The translations under genes and the position numbers were made by a program. This document shows positions 15,961-23,318 of a stretch of DNA of 23,367 nt, one piece after another (the stretch's first letter is position 1; every line of letters starts with the position of its first letter). This DNA comes from Myxococcales bacterium (GTDB lineage: Bacteria; Myxococcota; Myxococcia; Myxococcales; Myxococcaceae). The DNA is taken from contig PMBV01000436.1 in the NCBI GenBank assembly GCA_003153055.1, forward strand, positions 7,608 through 30,974. Reading direction: 5' to 3'. The notes below the pieces were generated by a model. The model was not told the DNA's origin and ran no database searches. It was given only the letters and a program-made list of their open reading frames with translations.

Positions 15961-16929
15961 CTATCGCGTCAACAGGTCGACGGGCACGGGCATGAAACTC
16001 AAGACGCTGAACACCCACGTCACGATTGAGATGATTCGCCGGCCCCGTGAGAGCGGCGCCTCGTCGTCCACTGGCGGCGGGTGGCCAAAGCCCACCACCT
16101 TCAACACCAAGAAGAACCACACCAGCCACGACACCGAGAACAGCAGCGCCATGACGAGGAGCCCACTGGCCACCCGCGGCCCCCAGTGCTCGGCCTTGGG
16201 GCCCAAAAAGGCCCGCATGACGTGGCCTCCATCGAGTTGGCCCACGGGTATCAGGTTCAGCATCGTCACCAGCATTCCAAACCAGGCGGCGATGAAGACC
16301 GGGTGCGCGTCGAGATCCACCCCCGAGGGGAGCCGCCCCCACACTGCCCAGCTGATGCCGTAGGTGAGCAGGTTGTCACCGAAGTAGGTGCCGGCCCCGA
16401 TGACTTCGTTGGGCGTCGTCCCGTCGAGCCAGTGCCGAGCCAGGTGCCCCACGTCGGCGGCCAGGCTCAACAGCGACATCGACGGAGGAAAAGGCGGCGC
16501 CGGCGAGGCGACCGGCCTCGACAGAATCACCCCTACCACCAAGAGCGGCAGCGCCACCGCCAGCCCGGCCAACGGCCCCCCAGCGCCGATGTCGAGCAGC
16601 GCGTCGCGCGACGGCACCTTCCCCCGGAGTCGAATCACCGCCCCGAAGGTCCCAAAGCCGAACGGCGCAGGAATGAAGTACGGGAGGCTCGTCTCCACTC
16701 CATGGGCCCGTGCCATCAGGTAGTGGCCCATCTCGTGGCTCCCCAGAATGAGGAGCACTGGAATCGAGAACAGGAGGCTGTCTGTCAGGCGGAACACGCC
16801 CGGCGGCTCCGAGGCGTACGAGTAGTAGAAGGCCCCGGTGGTGCTGACCAGCGTGGCCAGCAAGAGCCCGCCGTGAACGACGAGGCGCCTCAGCGGGCTC
16901 GCCGCTCTGTCGATGCGTGGGAGTTCCAT
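15961..16929 (-). CDS. Site-2 protease family metalloprotease (M50), last gene of the FtsH-like operon
   Basis: A 322-residue polytopic membrane protease. HEMGH at 65-69 provides two zinc ligands and the catalytic glutamate, and NLIPVGQLDGGHV near 245-257 the third ligand. About six or seven hydrophobic segments are seen. It has no CBS domains, unlike the other site-2 protease in the window. The family cleaves substrates within the membrane. Start ATG at 16929 lies 16 bases after the stop of the 88-aa gene and has AGGA just upstream; an in-frame GTG at 16971 would overlap that gene and is less likely. Close spacing with the three upstream genes argues for one transcript and possibly one proteolytic pathway. 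The 3' end nearly meets tryptophan dioxygenase. Confidence 0.9.
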   Translation of the reverse strand: MELPRIDRAASPLRRLVVHGGLLLATLVSTTGAFYYSYASEPPGVFRLTDSLLFSIPVLLILGSHEMGHYLMARAHGVETSLPYFIPAPFGFGTFGAVIRLRGKVPSRDALLDIGAGGPLAGLAVALPLLVVGVILSRPVASPAPPFPPSMSLLSLAADVGHLARHWLDGTTPNEVIGAGTYFGDNLLTYGISWAVWGRLPSGVDLDAHPVFIAAWFGMLVTMLNLIPVGQLDGGHVMRAFLGPKAEHWGPRVASGLLVMALLFSVSWLVWFFLVLKVVGFGHPPPVDDEAPLSRGRRIISIVTWVFSVLSFMPVPVDLLTR

Positions 16930-16945
16930 CGTCCTCGAGGGCTCT

Positions 16946-17212
16946 TCACCCTTTGTTCGCCGCGGCCTCACGGACCTCGGGGTTCTGACCGGGCCCCTGC
17001 GGCACCGCCGGCCCCTGCCCCTCTCGCTCGATGGTGATGGTGCCCAGCTCGTCGGGCTTCACCGTGCCACCGGCGAGGAGCGCCTCCACCAGCTTCTTGT
17101 GCTGCTCCTCGTGCTCCATGGGCAGCGCATCGGAGTCGCCGTCGTACTTGACCCACACGTTCTTCTTCTTGGTGGTGGGGTCGACTTCCAGTCGAAGGGT
17201 GAGGGTAGCCAT
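16946..17212 (-). CDS. 88-aa conserved-looking protein between FtsH-like and site-2 protease genes
   Basis: Not recognised with confidence. The first 45 residues alternate beta-strand-like and charged segments (TLTLRLEVDP, VWVKYDGDSDALP) and a short helix (EHEEQHKKLVEALLAGG), followed by a strand (ELGTITIERE) and a flexible Pro/Gln/Gly tail. The small size and place after an AAA+ gene recall the small DUF2997/X-type partners found with Ycf46- and FtsH-like ATPases, but this is a resemblance of context and shape, not a proven match. Its ATG overlaps the stop of the FtsH-like gene (TGATG), indicating translational coupling, and the protease gene follows after 16 bases. Confidence 0.75.
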   Translation of the reverse strand: MATLTLRLEVDPTTKKKNVWVKYDGDSDALPMEHEEQHKKLVEALLAGGTVKPDELGTITIEREGQGPAVPQGPGQNPEVREAAANKG

Positions 17213-19326
17213 CAGGTCTCCCGGGCGATCGGATCGGGTTTGTCCGTCTTCGGCAAGATGGTGGCCAGTGATTCCTTGTCGAGCACCTTCTTTTCCAGGA
17301 GCAGGTCTCGCAAGGTCTCCACCAGCGCCTTGTTCTCTTCGAGGAGCCGACGGGCGCGGGTGCGCTGCTCCTCGAGAATGGCCATCACGTCTTGCTCGAG
17401 GCGGGCCTTGAGCGAATCGGAGAGCGGGTCGTGCTCTCCCGCGTCGACCCGGCGCACGCCCACGGCCTCGCTGCCCATGCCGAACTGCTCCACCAGTGCC
17501 CTGGCGACGTCGGTGGCCCGGTCGATGTCACCCGCGCTCCCGATGGACAGGTCATCGAAGAAGAGCAGCTCGGCCTCGCGCCCGCCGTACAGCGTGCACA
17601 CCTGGTCGAGCAGCTGCCCCCGGGTCACCACGTAGCGATGCGCTGGGTCCGAGTAGCTGACGAAGCCCAGCGCCCCGGCCAGGTCGCCCCGAATCGAGAT
17701 GCGCTCGATGGTGGGCGCATGGGGCGAGAAGAGCGCCGTGACGGCGTGGCCCGCCTCGTGGGTGGCGACGACCCGCTCTTCTCGCGGCGTGAGGCTGGGG
17801 CGCTCGGCCCAGCTCGACAGCGCCTTCTCCACGTCGTCGACGTCGAGCTCGTCGGTGCGCTTCTCTCTGAGGCGCATGCGAGCCAGCGCCCGGCAGAGCG
17901 CCTGGAGGTGGTCGCCCGAGTACCGGGTCGCTTGCCCCTCGACCAGGTCTCCGGTGCGCTTCACCGCGTAGTCCAGTGCCCGGGCGCTCAGACGCAGCTC
18001 GAGCTTCTGGTCGTAGATGGAGAGGATGGCGCGGCGATCCTCCGCGTTGGGGAACGGAATGTGGAGGTGAAACTCGAAGCGCCCCGGCCGGAGCAGCGCG
18101 GGGTCCAAGGATTCGACGAAGTTCGTCGTGCCCACCACGAAGACGAGCTCGTCTTTCCGAAAGCCGTCCATCTCGGTGAGCAGCTGGTTCACCATCGAGT
18201 GCTCGACCCCGCTGCCCTGGTAGGTGCCGCGCGCCGTGGCGAAGGAGTCGAGCTCGTCGAAGACGATGATGGCCGGCGCCGCCTGGCGAGCCCGGGTGAA
18301 GACCTGCCGGAGGTTCTCTTCAGACTCGCCCACCCACTTGGACTTGAGCTCGGGCCCCGACACCACCGTCACCGCCGCGCCCAGCGAGGTGGCCATCGCC
18401 TTGGCGAACAGCGTCTTCCCGGTGCCGGGAGGACCCCAGAAAATCATGCCTCGGGGCACCAGGCCCTCGATGCGCTTCATCGCACCCTCGTCGACCAGGG
18501 AGTCCTTGATGGTGAGGAGGTCGAGAATCTCCTTGTTCAGCCGCTCCTTCACCTTGGCGTAGCCGCCGATGTCGCGCTCGAGATCGACCTCGGGGAGCGT
18601 CAGCTGGCCCACCAACGTCGCCTGGCGGAGCTGCTGGTAGGCGGGCCGTGAGTCGGTGGGGTAGTCCTCGCCCACGACGGTCGACAGCATGCGCCGCAGT
18701 CGCACCGCGTTGACTCCCGACACCTGCTTGTAGAGCTGGTAGGGCTTGAGGGCCTTCTCGCTCGACAGCTTGCGGCTCTCTCGCTGGGTCACCAGTTGGC
18801 CGAGCCGCTCCCGGGCCACCCCGAGGAGGTGCTCGTGCCGAGGGAAGAGGTTCTCGATGACCCGAGGCAGGGGAAACGAGGGGTCCTTGAAGCCCAGGTA
18901 GACGAGCTCAGGGTTCTCGTACAGCAGCGGAATCACCTCCCGCGCCTCGCTGGTGAGGCCGCCCACCGAGGTGGTGAGGAGGTCGAGGTGTGGCAGCACC
19001 AGCACCCGCTCGGCCACCGAGCCGCGCACCGCCTCACGCAGGTAGAACACGATGGTGGCCACCAACCCCATGCCCGGCTGCGGCTGCGGCATGTCGGAGA
19101 TGGGGCGGCCGTCGAGGTAGAGGAACTGGCGGCCCTCTTTCTTCAGGCGATCGCGCACGCACTTGAACAGGTAGGGCGTGAGCTCCTTCTCGGCCTCCAC
19201 CAGCACCGGGAGGCCCCGGCGGAGCGAGTCGGTGATGCGTCCAAGCTCCTGGGGGTAGGCCGCCTCGACCGCGGCGAAGGGTGACAGCTCGACGGCGAGG
19301 GCGTCTTCGGGAATCGACAGCGACAT
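17212..19326 (-). CDS. Soluble FtsH-like AAA+ zinc metalloprotease with a non-canonical N-terminal domain
   Basis: A 704-residue ATP-dependent protease. The AAA+ module has Walker A GPPGTGKT (298-305), Walker B IIVFDELD (353-360) and the LRPGRFE second region of homology (412-418). The C-terminal M41 peptidase has HEAGH (523-527) and a downstream Asp600 in SAGDIDRATD that fits the third zinc ligand, so ATPase and protease sites look intact. The N-terminus differs from FtsH: there are no membrane helices. About 290 residues instead resemble an ATP-site-less AAA-like domain as in the N-terminal half of cyanobacterial Ycf46 (strands VLVEAEKEL, FLYLDGRP, RVLVLPHLD, LVYLGFKD). It should therefore be cytosolic. 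Upstream gene ends 7 bases before; downstream gene overlaps by one base. It likely belongs to an FtsH-type multi-protein system of multicellular bacteria. Confidence 0.9.
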   Translation of the reverse strand: MSLSIPEDALAVELSPFAAVEAAYPQELGRITDSLRRGLPVLVEAEKELTPYLFKCVRDRLKKEGRQFLYLDGRPISDMPQPQPGMGLVATIVFYLREAVRGSVAERVLVLPHLDLLTTSVGGLTSEAREVIPLLYENPELVYLGFKDPSFPLPRVIENLFPRHEHLLGVARERLGQLVTQRESRKLSSEKALKPYQLYKQVSGVNAVRLRRMLSTVVGEDYPTDSRPAYQQLRQATLVGQLTLPEVDLERDIGGYAKVKERLNKEILDLLTIKDSLVDEGAMKRIEGLVPRGMIFWGPPGTGKTLFAKAMATSLGAAVTVVSGPELKSKWVGESEENLRQVFTRARQAAPAIIVFDELDSFATARGTYQGSGVEHSMVNQLLTEMDGFRKDELVFVVGTTNFVESLDPALLRPGRFEFHLHIPFPNAEDRRAILSIYDQKLELRLSARALDYAVKRTGDLVEGQATRYSGDHLQALCRALARMRLREKRTDELDVDDVEKALSSWAERPSLTPREERVVATHEAGHAVTALFSPHAPTIERISIRGDLAGALGFVSYSDPAHRYVVTRGQLLDQVCTLYGGREAELLFFDDLSIGSAGDIDRATDVARALVEQFGMGSEAVGVRRVDAGEHDPLSDSLKARLEQDVMAILEEQRTRARRLLEENKALVETLRDLLLEKKVLDKESLATILPKTDKPDPIARET

Positions 19327-19333
19327 GGCTCTC

Positions 19334-19894
19334 TTAGACGCGGACCTTGATGGTGAGGTTTCCGTTGGGCTCTTCGTGAATGGCTTCGATCTGCCCCAGC
19401 TCGCCCGCCCGCTGCTTGAGGGCCGTGGCCGTGACGCGGTTGACCACCCCGTCGAGCTCGTCCTTCACGTCGCGCAGCGCCCCCTCGAGCTTCTCGGTCA
19501 CCTGCTTGCGGAGCGCCTCCTCTTCGGCCTCGGCGGCGCGCTCCAGGGCCTGCTGGGCGGCATCCTTGAGCGATTGCTTGCGGGCTGCGTCATTGGGGTC
19601 GGCCACCACCGCCGAGCGCTCGGCGCTGAGCTCGAGGCTGGTGTGGCCCTCGGCGACGAGGTTCACCTCACCCGACTCGAGGTCGACCTCCAGCGTGATG
19701 CCCGAGCCTTCGTCTCGCGACGCCGTCTTCCCGTCGCGCTTGAAGCCCCGCCCCTCGAGCTCGGCGGCCAGCAGCTCCCTCATTCGGTCTTTCTGGAGAA
19801 TGGGCAACAGCTCCAGTGAGGAGCACACCCCGTCGTCGACCTGCACGTGTCGGGAGAGGCTCTCTTTGACGCTGATCCGGTAGGCGCGACTCAT
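19334..19894 (-). CDS. Coiled-coil protein heading the FtsH-like operon (Ycf35/DUF1257-like ends)
   Basis: A 186-residue protein starting at ATG 19894 (MSRAYRISVKESL). Residues 1-90 hold alternating strands and a helix (ELLPILQKDRMRELLAAELEGRGF, followed by an ITLEVDLESGEVNLVAEG hairpin). Residues about 100-160 form a charged Ala/Glu/Lys/Arg coiled coil, and the end returns to a strand pair (GQIEAIHEEPNGNLTIKVRV). A split strand-coil-strand layout that begins and ends like Ycf35/DUF1257 suggests an adaptor or substrate-handling partner of the AAA+ protease. I also recall X-domain families named after FtsH-containing ternary systems with this look, without certainty. It ends 7 bases before the protease gene. 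A 134-base divergent spacer separates it from the lipoprotein gene. Confidence 0.8.
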   Translation of the reverse strand: MSRAYRISVKESLSRHVQVDDGVCSSLELLPILQKDRMRELLAAELEGRGFKRDGKTASRDEGSGITLEVDLESGEVNLVAEGHTSLELSAERSAVVADPNDAARKQSLKDAAQQALERAAEAEEEALRKQVTEKLEGALRDVKDELDGVVNRVTATALKQRAGELGQIEAIHEEPNGNLTIKVRV

Positions 19895-20028
19895 GCCGCT
19901 AGCGCAGCACACCTGGGCCCCCGTCGTCACGCTCGCCGGACCACCAGGTGCCTCGCCGTGCCCACCTTCGCCCCAAACCACCCCCGCCATCGACACCTGA
20001 CGCTCGCCTCGGGCTACCATCGGCGGCC

Positions 20029-21294
20029 ATGCGACGACTCCTCGTGTTGGGGCTGGTGCTCGGAGCAGGCTGCGAGTGGGTGGCGAGCCCCGAGGACTTC
20101 ACCCGCGAAGAGGTCCCTCGGTTCAAGGCCGATGCGACGCACACCGCGCCCACCACCCCTCCGACGTCGCTCAAGGTCATGGCGTGGAACGTGAAATACG
20201 GGGCCTGCAGAGTCGACTTCTGGTTCGACTTCTGGGGCGACCGAGTGCAGCTCACCTCTGACGAGACGACGAGCTGCCTCACCAACCTCGCCTCGCTCAT
20301 CAGAGCGTACGACCCCGACATTCTCATGACCGAGGAGATCGAGGTCGACAGCAAACGCAGCGCCTACGTCGACATGGTGCGCTTCTTCCTCGAGAACACC
20401 AACCTCGGGTACGGGGCGTACTTCGAGACGTGGAACGACAGCTACGTGCCGTCCGAGGGCCTGGGCCGCATCAACCTGGGCAACGCCATATTCTCTCGCT
20501 ACCCCATCACCAAGGCCGAGCGCATTCGTCAGGTCGACCGCACCGACCAGGACCTGCTCACCAAGACTTTCTACATCAAGCGCGCGGTGGGCCGCGTCGA
20601 GCTCGACCTGGCTGGCGCCGGTACCGTGGCCGCCTTCGTGGTGCACACCGAGGCCTACGACACCGACGGGACCAAGCAGAAGCAGCTCCAGCAGATTTAC
20701 GATTTGCTCAAGGCCGAGCCCCTGCGGTGGGTCATCGGCGGCGACTTCAATGAGCTGCCTCCGGTTTGCGATGAGCGGGCCGACGCCGGAACGCCTGAAT
20801 CGTGCAGCGGAAAGCTGCAGCTCTCGGGCTTCGCTGACGAGGCCCCGGCGACGGTCGGCACACCCTACGCCCAGCCACCGTACACGCCCTCGGCGATGAA
20901 GAAGTTCTACGACACCTACGAGCCGTACATCACGCTGGCCCGGTACGGCACTTCGGTCGACACCCAGAAGCTGTACTTCACGCACTCGGTCAAAGGGCCC
21001 CCTCCGCTCCCCGACGCCGGCACCTCCGACGGTGGGACCGACGGTGGGCTTACGGATGCGGGCGTGAGGGACGCTGGCGTCACCGACGCGGGCGTGGTGT
21101 GGACCCGCACGCTCGATTATCTCTTCATTCAGAAGGGCACCCCGCTGCTCGGTGCCGACGGAGGGCTCCTCGACGCAGGCACCCACTGGCGCGACACCGA
21201 CGTGCTGCAGGCGCAGGGCCGCGATGGCCTCCAGGCCGACCCAACCCGCCTGAGCGACCACGCGCCCATCGTCGGCACCTGGGTGCTGCCATGA
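20029..21294 (+). CDS. Endonuclease/exonuclease/phosphatase-family lipoprotein with DAG-repeat insertion
   Basis: A 421-residue exported protein. MRRLLVLGLVLGAGCEW is a lipoprotein signal with lipobox LGAGC, so Cys15 becomes the acylated N-terminus. The fold of the DNase I/EEP superfamily is shown in order: MAWNVKYG (51-58), EE at 102-103, VVHTEAYD (204-211), GGDFNELPP (237-245), LDYLF (362-366) and SDHAP (409-413). All catalytic positions look present. Substrates of the family include nucleic acids, phosphoinositides and sphingomyelin; none can be assigned. A low-complexity Asp-Ala-Gly/Asp-Gly-Gly stretch (about 329-356) interrupts the catalytic domain between GDFN and LDY. Start ATG 20029 fits the signal; upstream frame is shadow. 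The stop overlaps the next gene's start (ATGA). Confidence 0.87.
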   Translation: MRRLLVLGLVLGAGCEWVASPEDFTREEVPRFKADATHTAPTTPPTSLKVMAWNVKYGACRVDFWFDFWGDRVQLTSDETTSCLTNLASLIRAYDPDILMTEEIEVDSKRSAYVDMVRFFLENTNLGYGAYFETWNDSYVPSEGLGRINLGNAIFSRYPITKAERIRQVDRTDQDLLTKTFYIKRAVGRVELDLAGAGTVAAFVVHTEAYDTDGTKQKQLQQIYDLLKAEPLRWVIGGDFNELPPVCDERADAGTPESCSGKLQLSGFADEAPATVGTPYAQPPYTPSAMKKFYDTYEPYITLARYGTSVDTQKLYFTHSVKGPPPLPDAGTSDGGTDGGLTDAGVRDAGVTDAGVVWTRTLDYLFIQKGTPLLGADGGLLDAGTHWRDTDVLQAQGRDGLQADPTRLSDHAPIVGTWVLP

Positions 21295-22172
21295 GGGCAC
21301 TCCTCTTCGTCTACGCCCTCGTGTCCACCATGGCCCTGGCGTCCCCCAGGCCCGCTCGTGACACGGCCGACGTCGGCAACGCCGGGAGCTACAGCGTCGG
21401 CATCTTCAACCCCTTGCGCGTCGCGGTGAACGATCGTCTCGAGCTCGAAGCTCACCCCCTCGTCTTCTTCGTGGCGCCTCATCTCGACGTCCGCTTCGCG
21501 GTCATCAAGTCAGCCACGGACCCGGCAGACCCGGGGGCCCCACCCTCGGGCGTCCGGCTCACCTACGAGATGGGCCTCGCCATGCCGACCTGGGGCCTGC
21601 GCCTCATGAAGGGCTACCTCTTCCCCTCGTGGGCTCTGAGCGCCAACGACATCGGGTACATGCTGATTCCCCGGTTCGCCCTGGTCCTGTCGGGCGACGT
21701 CTTCACGCATGACGTCTACACGCTCCGGGCCGACGCGGCGGTGCGTTGGCCATTGGGCCCCAACAGCGCGGCGCCCCTCGACTCGCCCATCGCGCCTCTC
21801 GACCTGCTGCTCGCGGCGCCCCTCACCGGGTTCTGCGGCCGATTGGGAGGGGCGTATGATCACGCCTTCGGCGACGTGCTGCGCCTCCGCGGAGAAGTGA
21901 ACCTCTACCTCACAGGCTCGCCGGTGCTCCTGAACGTCTCCGGCGTCAGCGTAGGCAGGGTGGGCGCCACGTCACCCATCGTCTTCACCGCGCACCTGGG
22001 CCTCGACATCGCGGTGTTCAAGCAGAGCCGCATCACCATCGGCGCGCTGTACGCGAACTTCGACCAGGGTCGCACCGAGGTCGTGACCGGCAGCGACGGG
22101 TTCAGCCGAAGGGAGCGGGTGCGAAGCCACAACATCTTGCCGACGCTCGACTTCATCTGGGCGGGCTTCTGA
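21291..22172 (+). CDS. Exported, probably outer-membrane barrel-like protein
   Basis: A 293-residue protein of unknown function. A signal peptide is visible (MRALLFVYALVSTMALASPRP, cleavage near Ala18). The rest consists of alternating hydrophobic/polar strands with many aromatic and Gly residues (SYSVGIFNPLRVAVNDRLEL, FTAHLGLDIAVF, ITIGALYANFDQG), ending in an aromatic residue (WAGF), a frequent barrel feature. No catalytic motif is seen. Its ATG overlaps the lipoprotein stop (ATGA), so the two are translationally coupled and may work together at the cell envelope. The gene is followed by a gene-poor repeat region. Confidence 0.8.
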   Translation: MRALLFVYALVSTMALASPRPARDTADVGNAGSYSVGIFNPLRVAVNDRLELEAHPLVFFVAPHLDVRFAVIKSATDPADPGAPPSGVRLTYEMGLAMPTWGLRLMKGYLFPSWALSANDIGYMLIPRFALVLSGDVFTHDVYTLRADAAVRWPLGPNSAAPLDSPIAPLDLLLAAPLTGFCGRLGGAYDHAFGDVLRLRGEVNLYLTGSPVLLNVSGVSVGRVGATSPIVFTAHLGLDIAVFKQSRITIGALYANFDQGRTEVVTGSDGFSRRERVRSHNILPTLDFIWAGF

Positions 22173-22253
22173 AGCGACTCCCTTCGAGCGTGGGCCACGA
22201 CGATGATTGCTCACACGGCCCTGGGGCTTCGAGCTGTACGAGTGAGGCGGGGG

Positions 22254-22311
22254 CCCCGGGCCAGAACCACGAGCCCCTCGGCCGGTCGGTCGAGGAGTGC
22301 AGGGGCAGGCT
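22254..22311 (-). repeat. 58-bp inverted repeat, copy S1
   Basis: The reverse complement matches 22808-22865 at about 45 of 58 positions without gaps, both sharing CCGGCCGAGGGGCTC. It lies 30 bases from the end of repeat R1 and on the same strand as R1 and R2. Confidence 0.65.
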
Positions 22312-22341
22312 GCTTCTCGAGCGGAGCAGGTCGCGCCAGCG

Positions 22342-22435
22342 GCGAGCACGCATTGAAGGCCGAGGGTGGGCTAATGCCCAACCACCGAGGCCGTCTGGCC
22401 AGCCCCGCGACCCGAGACCTCGGTGAGCAAACGTG
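22342..22435 (-). repeat. ~95-bp structured dispersed repeat, copy R1
   Basis: A 94-base unit matching 22704-22797 directly and 23041-23136 as reverse complement. It starts GCGAGCA and ends CGTG, with conserved CTGGCCAG and ACCGAG blocks. Read on the minus strand it can form two successive stems; the second uses GGGC-ATTA-GCCC here and different bases in the other copies, which suggests the pairing is kept while sequence changes. Confidence 0.75.
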
Positions 22436-22439
22436 AGAA

Positions 22440-22700
22440 CACCGGCACGACCCTCGACGCGAGGTCCCTGGCTCGCAGGGGTGAGGTCCAAATGGAAGAG
22501 CAGCTTCCATTGCGAAGGGCCGGCGGGTGAGTGTCCTGTCCTCTGTCTGATGTCGAAGGAGTCGACCTCCGCGAGGAGCGAGAATGAGACCGACAACTTG
22601 GTTGTCGCCCCGAAGAGGGGCATCCCGGGCACCTCGCTGGTCGTGTTCCATGGGCCATGCGAGCGAGTGAGGTCGCCGCGTGCTCCACCGTGGGCAGTGC
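22440..22700. other. Hairpin-rich non-coding block between repeats R1 and R2
   Basis: Perfect or near-perfect stems follow one another: AATGGAAG/CTTCCATT (22491-22511), CTCC-GCGA-GGAG with a GNRA-type loop (22567-22578), CGACAAC/GTTGTCG with a 3-base loop (22591-22607), GCCCC/GGGGC (22607-22621), and ACCTC pairing with GAGGT over 22631-22673. The density of small-loop stems suggests a folded RNA, strand undetermined. GGGTGAGGTCCAA at 22479-22491 recurs (12 of 13, reverse complement) at 22990-23002 ahead of R3, so part of this block belongs to the repeat unit. Confidence 0.5.
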
Positions 22701-22703
22701 GGT

Positions 22704-22797
22704 GCGAGCATGCCTTGATGGGCGAGGGTGGAGCCGGTGCCCACCCACCGAGCGGTCTGGCCAGCCCCTCGGCCCGAGGCCGAAGTGAGCACGCGTG
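22704..22797 (-). repeat. ~95-bp structured dispersed repeat, copy R2
   Basis: Same length and orientation as R1, 268 bases to its right. Shares GCGAGCA, CGAGGGTGG, CCACCGAG, GTCTGGCCAGCCCC and the final GTGAGCA/CGTG. In its second stem GGTGGG pairs with a CCACC end, preserved relative to the other copies. Confidence 0.75.
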
Positions 22798-22807
22798 TTT
22801 GGCCACG

Positions 22808-22865
22808 AGCCTGACCCTGCGACACTCGACTGCCCGGCCGAGGGGCTCCTGATGCTCGCCCAGAG
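22808..22865 (+). repeat. 58-bp inverted repeat, copy S2
   Basis: Partner of S1 in opposite orientation, about 78% identical. It begins 10 bases after R2. Together S1 and S2 bracket R1, the hairpin block and R2, giving the arrangement S1(-) R1(-) block R2(-) S2(+). Confidence 0.65.
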
Positions 22866-23040
22866 TCGTCCACGGGTCGGCTCAACGACGCCTCCAAGTC
22901 ACTCGCGGGCATCAGCGTGCGCGAAACGTGATGTGCGAACGCCCCCAAACGCGCACGCTGGTCCCGAACTCTTCACCAACTGGCAAGGGTTGGGCCTCAC
23001 CCGCGCGCCGGTCGTCGAGTGGCGCACAGCCGCGGCCCTT

Positions 23041-23136
23041 CACGTGTGCTCACCGCGCTCTCGGGTCGAGGGGCTGGTCAGACCGCCTCGGTGGGTGCGA
23101 ACCGGCCCCACCAGCGCACCTCAAGGCCTTGCTCGC
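23041..23136 (+). repeat. ~95-bp structured dispersed repeat, copy R3
   Basis: Inverted relative to R1 and R2. Contains GGTC-A-GACC inside CGAGG/CCTCG and then GGTGGG pairing with CCCACC, the two-stem layout. It is preceded at 22990-23002 by TTGGGCCTCACCC, also found beside R1, so the repeat unit probably extends about 50 bases upstream. Confidence 0.75.
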
Positions 23137-23318
23137 ACCGTCCCTAGCCGCCTTTCGCTGCCGAGAACGCGGCGAACTCCCCTGCTTCGCCCGCTCCCAT
23201 GGCCCAAGCGAGCTGCTCCAGATTGTCAGAGCGGAGTTTGAGCTCCCCCTGGGCTCCTTGTCTCAGCACCCCTTTGTGCGCGTAGCGACGCCAGGTCGCG
23301 CCGGCCACCTGAGATCTC

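Noticed and set aside
22440..22865. Retron msr/msd RNA
   Set aside because: No reverse transcriptase frame is found within reach in the window and I could not identify the paired a1/a2 ends; kept only as a possibility to check beyond the edge.
22211..22948. 245-codon minus-strand frame with internally repeated segments
   Set aside because: The internal repetition is explained by the DNA repeats it crosses; the frame is Arg/Ser/Pro-rich and the repeats carry hairpin rather than codon-level conservation.
22342..23136. CRISPR array
   Set aside because: Only three long, imperfect repeats in mixed orientation with unequal spacing; no Cas genes.
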